NCBI GenBank assembly: GCA_015039465.1
Contig: MU130567.1
Location: 1-64,000, forward strand
Direction of reading: 5' to 3'
Length of the DNA stretch: 64,000 nucleotides
Source: Phlegmacium glaucopus
Taxonomy: Eukaryota; Basidiomycota; Agaricomycetes; Agaricales; Cortinariaceae
Shown here piece after piece: positions 23,760 to 34,423 of this stretch. The notes beneath the pieces are model-generated. The model had not been told where the DNA came from. It was given only the letters and a program-made list of their open reading frames with translations, and searched no databases. Position numbers and translations under genes: made by a program. Numbering within the stretch: the stretch's first letter is position 1; each line of letters starts with the position of its first letter.

Positions 23760-24060
23760 AAGCCCCGTTTTCGCAGTCCGATGATTATTTGTACACCTTT
23801 GTGGAAGTATCCGGTTCCCGGACCGGAGTAAGCGAACCTACTTAGTACTTACACAGTCGTCCTCCGCGCTCCTCTGCGTCGGTTGGCGGCAATAATATCA
23901 ATAATCGCAATGGTTACCTGTACAGTGTACAAGAATTCGTAGTAGTACAAGTCGTCGCGTCGATGTGATGATATACGTATCTGAACAACAATTTAAAAGT
24001 CGAGCTGCCAGTGTCCCGCGCTCAACTCGCGCTTTGGATGAGTTGAAAAAGGCTGTTTCA
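23760..24060. other. spacer between F-box copies B and C with shared 5' flank
   Basis: The 23860-23975 part repeats the upstream flank seen before copies C, D and, without a gene, at 28551-28690 (cagtcgtcctccg, gttacctgtacagtgtacaag, gtcgtcgcgtcgatgtgatga). It is likely the promoter side of copy B. Confidence 0.5.
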
Positions 24061-24237
24061 CAACCGCTGCCCGAGGAACAGACAGCGAATGAAATATATA
24101 GAATGGGGATGTGTATAATCACGATTTGTGATCCAACAGCTGGCTCAATCCAAGCAGAAAACGAACAAAGAAATCCCGTTGCTTATGTAGTATACCTCAG
24201 GCAGGTAACAGATCCTTATTATATGTCTAAAAGGATG

Positions 24238-25565
24238 TCAATATATGAAGAGAGAAATATTGTTACTAGTAGACCTGACTGAAAATCGAAAATCAATGGT
24301 CTTGCTCGACTTCAAATCAGCGAATTGTGTTTGCCGCAGCTTCTCCAGACCCATTTCGAAGAAGCTATCATCTTCCTGACCGAAATTGTATACAACAAAG
24401 TCAAGATAAAGGTTCTTCAGCATTGGCCATCCGGACTTGAGGAATGTCTTCTCGAGTCTGCCCAATTGTTCATCACCTAGTAAGCCATACTCATTCCTGT
24501 CCATACAGATTTCAATTTTTAAGGAATCTAGCTTATTCTTCCCCGCGATGTCTTCGAGCTCATGGCAGACATCTGACAGCGAAGCCATCCCACTCGTCGG
24601 CAAACTCGGTCCATCAGAAGCGATAACCAAATGCATCCTACTCAATGTTTCTATGCACGGCACGATCGTTTTAGCCAACTTTAAGGCTCGGAAACAGCCT
24701 TCGTCGACTAGAAAAAGAATATTCATTCATTGGCAACAAATAAAATAAAATATTCAATCTGTCATTTACCTAAAAGGTGAATGTCCGTAAGCTGCCGAGT
24801 GTTTTGGAAAACTTGACGAAGTGGAATGGTAAGGAATATGTTAGGGAACTCGAGAGATATTTTCTGCACCCCCGTGAGGTCCAAGATCGGCCATCTGCCC
24901 GAATGGATTGCTGCTAGAAATCGAGTCTGAGGTGGTAGCACCCTGTGCGCTGTCAGACCCCGTAGCGCTATGTCAAGTACCCGTAGCTTAATGGGCTTGA
25001 ACGGCGCTAAAGCTGTTGCAGCGTCACCTTCATCAACGAGAAAGAGGTTTGTGGTAGAAAGATGTTTGAGATTAGGGCTAGGAATGAGATGGGAGATGGG
25101 GAAATTTCTCAATGATCTTAAATCGAGATGGTTAAGGGTTGGAATGTGTATAAAATCCAAAAGTAGATATCGCATTGACAATGGGATATAGTTCCAATCA
25201 TTTTGGCGAAGGGAATGCTCGAGGATGGTGAACGATTCCAACCTCGTTAGTTGTCGTGGAACCCGGACAAAAAATTGTCTGGGCTCAGAGCAAGGATCAT
25301 ATAGGCGAATGCGCAGTTTACGGACATATCTCGCGATGTCAGGTGTTGTTAAGAGAAATTCTCCAAAGGCCTCGCCGCGATGCAACCCTTCTAAGGCGTC
25401 GCTGGTTGTGATCGTGATGGTGGAGAATATATGTGTCCTGCACAAAGGGAGAAAGGATTTGCAGGTTAATGAAAGGGCTTCCGCATATTGAAGACCCTTC
25501 TCGTTATCGTTGACGAGGATGTCGACGATGTTTCCAAGAATATCGAAAGGAACGACCGGTGTCAT
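24238..25565 (-). CDS. F-box/leucine-rich protein, copy C
   Basis: Exon 1 (25565-24770) and exon 2 (24707-24238) join across a 62-nt intron to 421 codons. The F-box start MTPVVPFDILGNIVDILVN and the following LTCKSFLPLCRTHIFSTITITTS match the other copies. Leucine-rich motifs follow (LTRLESFTILEHS, HIPTLNHLDLRSLRNFPISHL). It is expected to be an SCF substrate adaptor, but the target is unknown. The frame is intact. Exon 2 and its 3' flank are closest to copy D (ending FRFSVRSTSNNISLFIY). The gene lies about 0.5 kb from copies B and D in a head-to-tail array, with the shared 5' flank at 25600-25720. Confidence 0.82.
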
Positions 25566-25744
25566 AGACTTGACTACTTATGTGAGTTCACGTAACTCAT
25601 GAATGACAATGTCACAGTCGTCCTCCGCAAATAATATCGATAATCGCAATGGTCACCTGTATAGTGTACAAGGATTAGAAGCACTACGCGTGCCTCCGGG
25701 TCTGTCGCGTCGATTTGATTGCGAGTTCCATTTATGGAATTCGT

Positions 25745-25960
25745 TCATGATGTAATCTAATCTAATCAGTACTGACAAGCCCTTTTCATGTCTCGATTTG
25801 AACGCAGGGACTGACTTGCCTCCAGATGTGAGTTAATATGAATATTGTAGTATGGAGACAAGTTGTCACTAGACCATGCTTGCAACAAAAAAGAATATAG
25901 GGTACTACTAGTAACCACAGTCAGTCTGGAGTCAGGTTACACTACTTGGAATATCACAGA
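25745..25960 (-). repeat. repeat shared with 57617-57840, possibly tRNA-derived (SINE-like)
   Basis: The 3' flank of copy D from 25750 on resembles the 3' flank of copy E (57617-57840): ctaatctaatca, then ttgaacgcagggactgactt or ttgaacccagggactgactt, then tacttggaatat. Read on the minus strand it has a good RNA polymerase III B-box match (GGGTTCAAATC in the 57670 copy) followed by a gattagatta tail, as in tRNA-derived SINEs. No convincing A-box was found, so the SINE label is tentative. Confidence 0.35.
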
Positions 25961-26070
25961 TATATAATAAAATAATCCCTCCATACTCGGAGACAAAAAA
26001 GATGGTAAGGCACAATGAAATATATATAGAATAGGGATGATAAGCTTCCAACAGCTGGTTCAAAAGGATA

Positions 26071-27414
26071 TCAATATGTGCGCGGGGAAATCTTTTTACC
26101 AGTACACCTGACTGAAAATCGAAAATCAATGGTCTTGCTCGACTTCAAACGAGTGAATTGTGTTCTCCGCAGCTTCTCTAGACCCATTTCGAAGGAGCTA
26201 TCATAGGGCAGACTGAGATTGTATACAACCAAGTCAAGAGAAATGTGCTTCAGCATTGGCCATCCGGATCTGAGGATTATCTTCTCGAGTCTGCGTAATT
26301 GTTGATCATCTAGTATGGCATACTCCTTCCTATCCATATGGAGTTCAATTTTTAAAGAATCCAGCTTATTCTTCCCCGCGATGTCTTCGAGCTCATCGCA
26401 GAGATCTGACAGCGGACACATCACACTCGTCGGCACACTTGGTCTATCAGAAGCGATAACCAAATGCACTCTGGTCAATGTTTGTATGCACGGCGTGATC
26501 GTTTTAGCCAACTTTAAGGCTTGGAAACAGAGGTCGTCGACTAGAAAAAATATTCATTCATTGGCAACAAATAAAATAGAAATTTATTCAATCTTTCATT
26601 TACCTAAAATGTGAATGTCTGTAAGCTGCCGAGCTTTTTGGAAAACTTGACGAAGCGGAATGGTAAGGAATGTGTGAAAGAATTCGACAGATATTTTCTC
26701 CAGACCCGTGAGGTCCAAGATCGGCCATGTGCCTGTATGGATTGTAGCTAGAAATAGGGTCGGGGATGATACGTTCAGGATGTCCCATGACAGGCCCCGT
26801 ATCGCTATGTCAAGTGCCCGGAGCTTAATGGGTTTGAAAGGCGCTAAAGCTGTTGCATCGGCGTCACCTTCATCAACGAGAAAGAGGTTTGTAGTAGAAA
26901 GATGTTTGAGATTAGGGCTAGCCATGAGATGGGAGATGGGGAAATTTCTCAATGACCTTAGATCGAGATGGTTAAGGGTTGGAATGTGTATAAAATCCAA
27001 AAGTAGATGTCGCATTGACAATGGGATACATTTCCAGTCACCATGAGTATGGTAAAAGGTTCCATGCTCGAGGATGGTTAACGATTCCAACCTCGTTAGT
27101 TGTCGTGGAACTTGGACAAAAGGGTGTCTGGGCACAGAGCGAGGATCATATGGGCGAATGCGTAGTTTACGGACATGTCCCGCGATCTCAGGTGTTGTTG
27201 AGAGAAGTTCTCCAAAGGCCTTGCCGCTACGCCACCCTACTAAGGCGTTGCTGGTTGTGATCGTGATGGAGGAGAATATATGTTTCCTGCACAAAGGGAG
27301 AAAGAATTTGCAGGTTAGTGAAAGGGCTTTCACACATTGAAAACCCTTCTCGTTATCGTTGACGAGGATGTCGACGATGTTTCCGATAATGTCGAGAGGA
27401 AGGACCGGTATCAT
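26071..27414 (-). CDS. F-box/leucine-rich protein, copy D
   Basis: Exon 1 (27414-26604) and exon 2 (26540-26071) join across a 63-nt intron to 426 codons. It opens MIPVLPLDIIGNIVDILVN (F-box), then LTCKFFLPLCRKHIFSSITITTS, and continues with the leucine-rich solenoid of the family. It is slightly longer than B and C because of short insertions (HTHGDWKCIPLSM, DADATALAPF). An in-frame upstream extension to 27501 begins with a Glu/Asp-rich stretch (MPTDTEDDCDIDTHELHELS) and could be an alternative N terminus, but the other copies support ATG 27414. It is probably an SCF adaptor with unknown target, and is the last complete member of the local array. Confidence 0.82.
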
Positions 27415-27696
27415 GGACAAGGTTCGTGGGTCAGTCACTTCACTGAGTTCATGTAACTCATGAGTGTCAATGTCACAATCGTCCTCCGTGTCGGTTGGCA
27501 ATAATCGTAATAGTTACCCGCAAGAATTTAGTACTACGCGCGCCTCCGGGTCTCCAAGTCGTCGCGTCGATGTGATGATCTGATGAGTTCACCAGTACAG
27601 TAGTTATATTATTTATTGCTTTTTGCGAAAAGAAACTTGCATGACGGCATGTACATCCTGTTAACACGACAAGAATTGGGACTAACGAATGTAAAG

Positions 27697-28465
27697 TCAT
27701 TTTTTCTTGTCATAATCATCAATTGACCGCAAGAATGCACTGGTATCAGTCACCCTTTGCCACCTCGAATCGCGTTCTAACATCTTAGTCCAATTATGTG
27801 ACTTCTTTTTCCGACGCTGAAATGCGAGCACAATAATGCTTGTCTTGGGATTTAGGAAATCTTTGTAGAATGACCCCGATTCGGACCAGGCCTTTGTAAT
27901 GGCTCTTGAAAAAAGTCGATATATCCACACGTGAAAAGGTGGATCAACCCCTAGATGAGGTTACTATTAAAGATAGTTCTACATACAAGAGGACGCACAA
28001 ATTATATCTGTTGCAAGTGGGTATGTTATTTGCTTCAGTGGCACCCACTGGTTTCCGTCGATGACCCAGTCTGGTTTTTTAACATGTTCTCGTACAATGT
28101 TCTGCGCCTGCGGAGATTCAGCAAGCAATGTTAACGATATAAAGTTAGGCCCTTACCTCCTCGACAGGCGTACTAACCCAATCCTTGCTCCAAAAAATTG
28201 GGTCCAAGTGTACTACAGGCGCCTAAATTTGCAATGCTAAGTATTGGGTGCAAGGGTAGTAGTATAGCAGAATATACCTGAATTGCCGCGGCAAGCTTCT
28301 CGGAAAATACGGACTGACACAGAACTATTAGTTTTATTCGAAAGGAAGGGTCAAAGAACGGTAGACCTTTCCCGCACCTGCATGGCCTACCACTTGGATG
28401 CGACTTCCAAGTAGAGGAGGGCGTGAATTGAGCTGGGTTTTTGAATAGGGGACTTCGTTAGACAT
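27697..28465 (-). CDS. small P-loop kinase of the FlaR/adenylate-kinase-like group
   Basis: Five exons (28465-28367, 28313-28278, 28222-28157, 28107-27999, 27950-27697) join in one frame to 187 codons. The Walker A loop RIQVVGHAGAGKSVFSEKLA is split by the first intron. It is followed by APVVHLDPIFWSKDWV, DWVIDGN and DIIWVDPPFHVWIYRLFSRAI, the order found in FlaR-like/topology-modulation NTPases (G-x4-GK-S, HLD-x-FW, W-x-x-DGN, LD-P). These are relatives of adenylate and shikimate kinases whose substrate is poorly known. The C terminus is basic (RRKKKSHNW) and ends DDYDKKK. No membrane or signal segment was seen. All splice junctions keep the frame, so the gene looks intact despite its neighbourhood. 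Its upstream edge touches an orphan copy of the F-box 5' flank. Confidence 0.75.
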
Positions 28466-28550
28466 GCTCCACCTCACGTTCAAAAGAGTGGTTTGTGTTG
28501 GAAGAGAAGAAAGTCGAATTGGGGATTCGGAGGTTGGAGACGTGCCTCGT

Positions 28551-28700
28551 GTCAATGTCACAGTCGTCCTCCGTGTCGGTTGGCAAGATTCATAATAGTT
28601 ACCTGTACAGTGTACAAGAATTTAGTACTTTGCGTGCCTCCAGGTCTCCAAGTCGTCGCGTCGATGTGATGATCTGATGAGTTCATGAAAGTAGTATCTG
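28551..28700 (-). promoter_or_regulatory. orphan copy of the F-box gene 5' flank
   Basis: The segment repeats, nearly base for base, the upstream region of F-box copy D (27470-27600): tcacagtcgtcctccgtgtc, gttacctgtacagtgtacaag, then tctccaagtcgtcgcgtcga and gatctgatgagttca. No F-box coding sequence follows; the kinase gene starts less than 90 bp away. It could be a remnant of a lost fifth array copy, or could now act as the promoter of the kinase gene. That functional role is inference. Confidence 0.6.
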
Positions 28701-29051
28701 CTTCCGTATATTATTTATTGCTGTTTGCGAAAAGAAACGAAAAGAAACCTGTGCACATCTGAGGTCTTGAGTAAAACATTAGGGGTGTTTGTGGGTTCAA
28801 TGAGGGTGCATGAGGAGGAGCGGAAATGAAAAATCGAAGTCGGGAGAGCCTACATAAGTCCTCTCGGACTTATTCTGTCACTTAATATCATAGCTTAGTA
28901 CAAGTAGAGACTTAATGCGAGTAAAGATCTGACAATCTCATCGCCAATGAAGTGATCCTTTTAAATATTGAATTGAATTGACTTTCATAAGAACATAAAT
29001 GCTATTTGCTATTCCTCCCCATAAATACCGCGAAACAGAAATATCTGTCCT

Positions 29052-32000
29052 CTACTCTGGCGCCTTGTCTTGGGAAGGTTGCTTCCTCCGCAAGAAACCC
29101 CTGGGTAATGAAAGTACGTTAGATATTGTGTCCTTTCCCTTCCTAGAAGCTGCGGTTTGCGAAGCGAGCTTCTGGTTATTTGATCGCCTTTCCGATAAAT
29201 TCGTCTGGACACGACGCATCTCTACACCATGCTCCTCAGTAGCGAAGTCGAACCCACGATCTGTTGAAACAAGGCCCGTTGACAGGTCAGTCCTACTCCT
29301 CATACGGATGTCAACAGATGCTCTTGTGAATCGATGTTCTAAAGATGCCATACTGCTCGCGCGAGAGCTGCGACGTGAATCCGAAGAGGTTTTTCGCTGC
29401 AATGCTGAAAGGGCTGGCGCCTTCCCAGAAATAGAGAAGCGCGATAGGTCTTGATTTGGATATTGTTTTTGTAAATATTGAAAGATTTCCAAAGGGCCAG
29501 GATTATAGCTGAATTTCCATGCTTTCGACAGGAAGCGAGGCGCGAGAGAAAGGAGTATCGTTAAGGGTAGGGACAACCAAAAGTATGCAGAAGTGAAGAT
29601 GAAATTATTTTCTCCCCAGAGATTTATTACGGAGATGCTTGGGGGAATAGCAGAATAAATAACCTGGGCGGTGTCAGATGATAGAATAAACAAGGAAATC
29701 GATTATCTTACCGTGAAAAGCCATTGAACAAGGATGCCAATAAATACAGCAAAGAAAAGCCAAGCGGTCCATGCGGTGGAGTTGAAACCTGCGAAAATGT
29801 TCGCTACAAGTACAGCGGATAATGCCATGGTCTAGCACTTGGTAAGAAGCCAATCTTAGCTTTCGAACAACTTCAACGTACCGTTGAGAATTCATAAAGA
29901 TAAGCGTCATATCCGTCCTTCCGTGTGGTAGTTGATACATATGTGAAGTGAATTAAAAAATAAATAATTGCAGACTACAGCAATTCGAGTCAGAATTGAA
30001 TGGCAGACAAAGCAACAAATGAAGTGACTGACTTGCACAATCCCGTCAAACATATAAATTATGAAAGATTTTTGGCCAAACCAATACCCTTCGCGGCCAT
30101 AACGGTACAGCTCCGGTACTGCCATCAAGACATGGGCATCTTTTACCAGACTCTGTCAGTGTCAGGGGGTTTAACAGAAAGTGCCAGACTCACCAAGGAA
30201 TCGGTCAAATAAGCCGATGCCGATGACAGGAGCAACGGTCCACAAAGAGTTCCAGAAAAGAATGTAATCATAATCAAACACGCTGCAAGACAACAGTTTG
30301 GTCTGGAAATGATGTGTGGGAAAGCATCTGATAAACTCACTAGTTGGCACTCCATGCATCGAAGATTTGGAACCACCAAAGTACACCCACGGGTACTATA
30401 TTCTTGTAAAAGAAATTTAGTATCCTAGAATAAGTTCAGAGTTAGTACTTGCAGATGGGGAGTTTAGAAGTGCCCATACATGACCCCATTTCGAGCATAG
30501 GACCAGTGCCCATGAACAAGTAGCAGTTTCTTCAGGAATCGAAACTACGCCGAGTCAGAAACAGTAATAAAAGTAGTGCATGCATTGACTTGCCTGTGCT
30601 ATGGAATAATCGGATGAATTAGCTGCTTGCATTCCTTCCTCGCCGGAAATACCAATTCCAACATCTGCAGCCTATAAACGACACATTAAAACAAAGGTTT
30701 ATTGAACCCAAAGGAATAAAGGTAGATGTTACCTGAATCATGCTGACATCGTTAGCCCCATCTCCAATGGCCAAAGTCATTGCACCTAAACCCTCTTTGA
30801 CTAATTTCACGATAAGAGCCTTCTGGAGAGGAGAGACACGGCAGCAGATGACGCCTTCACAGAGGATAGCAAGACGAAGCAAAAGGCCTTTCATCTCATC
30901 GTCCGCGAATGCCTACAAGGTTTGTGTGAGCGTGACAAAATTCAACGCGGTAATTGATTACCTCGAGCAAAGCTGAATCTTCGAGCACGAGGACGAGCCC
31001 TCCCACACGGTTGCCGTTGTCCGCACCAACAATTGAAGAAACACCAGTATTCATTCGTTGGAGAGGGATCGGTTCTTCGGGATCATTGCCTGAAAGCAAA
31101 TCCGCCGGCCGCATTGCTGATTTCTCCGAAAAGAATCCAAGAGCGTTAAGGATTTGCGTGCGTATTGGATTAGAACCCCTGCGCACGATGATGATGTTGG
31201 AATCGGGATTAATCAGGTTCGTACTGCGTCCAATGGCTGAATGAATCATGCATATGATGATTGAGTAATACGAGAAAATGAAGACTGAATGGAACATACC
31301 GATTGCTGTTTCTAATTTATCGCCCGTCGCAACCCAAATTTTGATTCCAGCCCTCTTGAGATCCTCAATTGTTTCAGGGACGCCATCTTGAAGACGATCT
31401 TCGATTGCGGTCGCACCGAGCAAGTAAAGACCTTGCTCCAATTCACTAGATACAGCCTCAACCTGTTCTTCTCGATCGTCCTGTGCAATTGTCGCTTTCA
31501 GGTATCGCTCGCTCCACGTTTCGTACTCTTCCGCTAATTGCCGAAAGTCAGGAACAAAAATGAATGGAAATAGAAAAAGTGAAGGACCTGGGATGGTTTT
31601 GTATGCCAATGTAAGCGTCCGCAGCCCACTATTAGCAAATTCGCTGAGATGCTTTTCCGTCTTCTTCTTCATCTCATCAGCTCCTGGTAGTAAGCGTTCA
31701 AAGATGATATTGTCGGCGCCCTTCGTCAGAAGAAGTATTCTACCACCTTGTGGGGTTAACCTGCGTACTACGACGCTCATTCGTTTCCGAACACTTGTAA
31801 ACTCTAGGATGTGCAGGAGTTCGTATTCTTCTACTTTCTCGGATCCGGGAGTCTTGAGTGATAGAATTTCCTTGTCTTTTCCAAGAAACTCAAAGCCCAT
31901 GTCGGCGGCTGCCTGAACGAGAGCAGCTTCATCGGGTGATTGCGCCTTGTATTCCACCCTGCCAGTCACAGGATCTTTTGCTGCAAGAACTGAATGACAC

Positions 32001-33997
32001 AATGAGAGCACAGTGAAGAATCCAATCAATGTCTTTGAGGAATCCGAGGCAGTATTTTGGCTCCGAGTAGCTTCGGTGATGTCAAGCTGCAGTGCTAAGT
32101 CCTTGAACTTTTGCGGAGTTGCGGTGGGTGGATTCCGTCTACTCGTTTCCAGTTCGTATGGACCATCCCCTGAATCGCTCGGGGCTGTCGCACTATCACC
32201 ATCGGCAGCTTGATCAGCTGGAACCTCGACAATGGACAGGGCATCAGACTTTGCATGTTCTTCGTCATCGTGGGAAGGATTGACGTCTCCTTGATACGAA
32301 GTCCCAGCAATTGTACATTTTCTGAACACCATAAGATTCTGAGCTTAATTCAGTAGGGAATGAAAAAAAGAACCCAAAATACCATACCTGAGTCAGCGTG
32401 CCGGTTTTATCTGAGATGATGTACTCGATTTGGCCCAGATCATCTGAGAGGTTCCAACTCCTGGCTTGTGTCGCTTGATCTGTTTTCTCGTACCATATGT
32501 CATAATCAAAGTATATGAAAGCAGCCTGGCATGTTCTGACAAATTCGATAGAAATGTATAGGGAGATAGGGACAATATCTTGAAACCTGTGGTAGTGGGT
32601 GAGTGAAGAGAGTTGTGTAAATGTCTACGATGAACTCACGTCAGAAGTGCAAACGCCCAGGTAACTAAACCGTTGATTTCGGGGTTGTCACCGGACTGAT
32701 TATCTAGAAAGAGCCATGGCGCGCCTAGAGGGGCAAATCGCCGCTCAAGAATCGAATCAGCGATGCCGCATACGATTGCCATTACAGCAAGAATGGTGAG
32801 GTTTACGATGCTGGAATTCGCAATTAGTAGTTGTATTTGGTAGCAAAAAACAACGTACACTTGGGGATTCATTTGTCTCTCTACCTTGCTTCGTTTACTT
32901 GGTGTTCCACCAGAATTCAGAATGATCTTGGAATCCAGGCCAGCAAAAAGCACGACCCCGATGGCCCATTTCGTATTTCGTAATACAGTGCCTCGTAAAA
33001 GAGTCATGGAGAGGTCTACAGAGGACGTCTGCGAGTTCATTGTAACGCTGCCATTGAGCCTGTACATGTTGGTGTCTGGGCGGTCACATTGCACCTGAAA
33101 TGAATTGCCGGAGTTCGCACAGGCCTGTGCATTGCAGAGGTTTGTGAGAGCTTGAACTGCACGACGTGATTTCAAATTCGTTTCTCCATCAAGGTTCTTC
33201 GTTTCAACAAATGCAATGCCTCCGTCTTCAGACGTAGCACAGATAAGGATATCTGCCGGAATAGGTTCGTTATCCAGGATCTTGACAAAGTCGCCGACAC
33301 GCAAGTCTTCCCAAAAAGTCTCCTTCCAATGGGGCCCATTGATTCCTTGTTCAGAGGCATCATAGTCGAATTCGAGATCGGGGCGAATCGCGCCTTTCAG
33401 TGGTGTTGAGGACTTTTTGCGGCGTGGTGAAAAATCAGGTATAATACTTCGACTTTTCCTTTCAGAGACATTGCGATTCGACCAATTTCCACCAGAAAGT
33501 GAAAATACTTTATGATGATTCACTTTCTTATCGGACTGGTGACGCCTGAAGTCTTCGTATCCATCTTTCAATGCAGTGATCAAGAGAATAATTAGAAGGG
33601 GTAGTATCACTCCTCCAATCGAGATGGTCTGGAACCTCGGAAAGATTTGGAGGATGGCGATACCCAGGAAGAACCTGTCGATCATGACTGACACATTCGT
33701 AAGGACGAAGATCGGTACGTACAAGTTTGCAATGCGCCTGAACTGTTCCAGCAGATTTCGGGGTAGGAACGTAATTATATTATATTTTGAAGTAATGACT
33801 TGGTTCGTTGTGTATACGTGCTCCCGTTTTACCTTTCCTTTGGAATCAAAGTAACCTTGAGGAAGATTTTCATTCATATAGAGAGTTCTTGGTGGCCCGG
33901 GCGGTCGTTTGCGGGAGAAAAGGTCCTCCAGGTTGAATGCGGCCAGGCGCGCATACCAACTTGCGAAGTGGAGCTTTGATTTGCTTGGAGGAGCCAT
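29052..33997 (-). CDS. P4-ATPase phospholipid flippase (probably Dnf1/Dnf2 type)
   Basis: This membrane pump moves phospholipids from the outer to the cytosolic leaflet using ATP. It starts at ATG 33997 ([14 protein letters not shown]). The family order is seen: [20 protein letters not shown] and the first helices, [11 protein letters not shown] (actuator), [15 protein letters not shown] (phosphorylated Asp, near 32400), [12 protein letters not shown] (nucleotide site), [11 protein letters not shown] (hinge) and [14 protein letters not shown] (near 30770). C-terminal helices follow, among them [22 protein letters not shown] and [23 protein letters not shown]. Many introns are about 50 nt; two lie in frame (33722-33675 and near 32860). 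The tail is Ser/Arg-rich ([20 protein letters not shown]), a likely regulatory phosphorylation region, and ends at 29052. All catalytic motifs are present and no break was seen. Dnf-type is favoured over Drs2 by [14 protein letters not shown]; the subclass is less certain. Confidence 0.9.
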
Positions 33998-34423
33998 TGG
34001 GCAAGGGTGATGTGGCAGTCACTCGCAAAGACTCTCTCAGCACTAACCAGAGTGAAGCTGTGATTAGAAGGTTCCCGAGTGCTTTTTTTAACATGCACCC
34101 GATGTATGATGCATGAATCAGCATGCTGACGCAGTAAGCATTTGACACAGCTGTCGGAATGATAACAATAGAATGTCCATTTGGCGTCCGACTTGGAAGG
34201 GGGCAGCCCCGGACCTAGCAGCAGCAGCTCGGCGAACCAGTGGCGATGACGAATACCAAAAGGCTGCCATATTTTGGGATGCGAGGACGATAGAGAGGGG
34301 ACAGGAGGAAGACATGAGAAGACCTTCCCTGTGTCGGAATAGTTGCCAAGGCCAGACTATAATTAGATCCTGCCGATAAAATACGTACATATAAAATTAC
34401 GTAAATAATAATATATGTATTGG
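33998..34423. other. spacer between FAN1 and the flippase gene
   Basis: Both neighbours run on the minus strand, so this holds the end of FAN1 and the promoter of the flippase. No gene or repeat was recognised. Confidence 0.5.

Noticed and set aside
26708..27340. Plus-strand frames with MSSTRSLMGLNGAKAV repeated at every F-box copy
   Set aside because: Antisense shadows of the leucine-rich exon, repeated because the genes are paralogues.
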